Shown here one piece after another: positions 5,190 through 5,484 of a DNA stretch of 5,484 nt. This DNA is from Nanohaloarchaea archaeon PL-Br10_U2g5 (lineage in GTDB: Archaea > Halobacteriota > Halobacteria > Halobacteriales > Haloferacaceae): contig LKMY01000138.1 in assembly GCA_001564205.1 (NCBI GenBank), positions 1 through 5,484 of the forward strand. The letters run 5' to 3'. Each line of letters starts with the position of its first letter. Position 1 is the stretch's first letter. The notes under the pieces are model-generated. The model worked only from the letters and a program-made list of their open reading frames with translations, had not been told where the DNA came from and did not search any database. Position numbers and translations under genes: made by a program.

Positions 5190-5484
5190 GCGACGAGATG
5201 GATGCCGACAGTGACTCCCCGCACATTCTGTCGGCACAGTCCGAGACAGACAGCGATCGATCCGGTTCTGAGGAGTCGTACCGCGCCTTTTGGGCCGACG
5301 CCGTCGCCGACGAGATCGAGGCCCGCGACCCGGACGAGCCGATCGTCATCAAAGGCGGCGTCTCTCCCTCCGGCGTCGCGCATCTCGGCAACTTCAACGA
5401 GATCATGCGCGGCTACTTCGTCGCCGCGGTGCTCCGTGAGCGCGGTCACGAGGTCCGTCAGGTGTTCACTTCCGACGACAAGGA
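5186..5484 (+). CDS. lysS: Lysyl-tRNA synthetase, class I, N-terminal part (3' partial)
   Basis: Ninety-nine complete codons are visible before the window ends. Residues 1-30 form an acidic, Ser/Asp-rich extension, followed by SYRAFWADAVADEIEAR (31-47) and the Rossmann-fold start IVIKGGVSPSG (53-63). HLGN (66-69) is the class I HIGH-type signature, and NFNEIMRGYF and VFTSDDK follow. This combination is typical of the class I LysRS found in most archaea and a few bacteria, unrelated to the class II enzyme of E. coli and eukaryotes. It charges tRNA-Lys with lysine in the cytoplasm. The KMSKS loop and anticodon-binding domain lie beyond the edge. The gene overlaps the pyrH stop by four bases and has a strong Shine-Dalgarno sequence. 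The call is firm despite truncation. Confidence 0.93.
   Translation, partial: MSDEMDADSDSPHILSAQSETDSDRSGSEESYRAFWADAVADEIEARDPDEPIVIKGGVSPSGVAHLGNFNEIMRGYFVAAVLRERGHEVRQVFTSDDK

Noticed and set aside
4431..5237. Long minus-strand open frames opposite pyrH (268 and 240 codons).
   Set aside because: They are fully antisense to a well-supported gene, have shadow-like composition, and arise from the GC-rich codon bias.
1..5484. A defence system, CRISPR array, IS element, integrase or other new multi-gene system.
   Set aside because: All six genes are complete or edge-truncated members of known families, apart from one small unknown. No repeat array, transposase, integrase or toxin-antitoxin pair is present.

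Overview
The window looks like ordinary chromosomal DNA from a halophilic archaeon (class Halobacteria, perhaps near Halorubrum/Haloferax). The evidence is GC-rich DNA, acidic proteins rich in Asp and Glu, TATA boxes about 27 nt before start codons with little or no leader, a class I lysyl-tRNA synthetase and an archaeal-type UMP kinase. The genus is inference from style, not from a search.

Layout. Bases 1-1563 (+) hold most of a UbiB/ABC1 (AarF) atypical kinase whose 5' end lies outside the window. It converges tail to tail on a site-2-type intramembrane metalloprotease (M50, EGY-like; 1573-2727, -), with nine bases between the stop codons and a small tandem duplication at the junction. Next on the minus strand are a small winged-helix-like protein (2954-3214) and, after a 282-bp AT-rich gap, a MobB-like/MoaE fusion (3497-4327), the catalytic subunit of molybdopterin synthase. 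A 133-bp divergent promoter region separates this from a plus-strand pair, pyrH (4461-5189) and lysS (5186 to the right edge), joined by an ATGA overlap.

How the genes work together. There is no single pathway. pyrH (UMP to UDP) and lysS (Lys-tRNA charging) are almost certainly co-transcribed housekeeping genes. moaE serves molybdenum cofactor synthesis. The protease and kinase are membrane-associated proteins of unknown archaeal role. Each minus-strand gene has its own TATA-like element, clear for the protease and the small protein and weak for moaE, so they look like separate transcription units. First genes of units appear leaderless or nearly so, while lysS, the internal operon gene, carries a strong Shine-Dalgarno sequence.

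The gaps hold no convincing RNA gene, CRISPR array, IS element or origin. I found no evidence for a new multi-gene system. The points worth a second look are small: the duplication that appears to set the protease stop codon, the inverted-repeat AT-rich island at 3265-3396, the degenerate P-loop in the MoaE fusion, and the glycine in the kinase A-rich loop.
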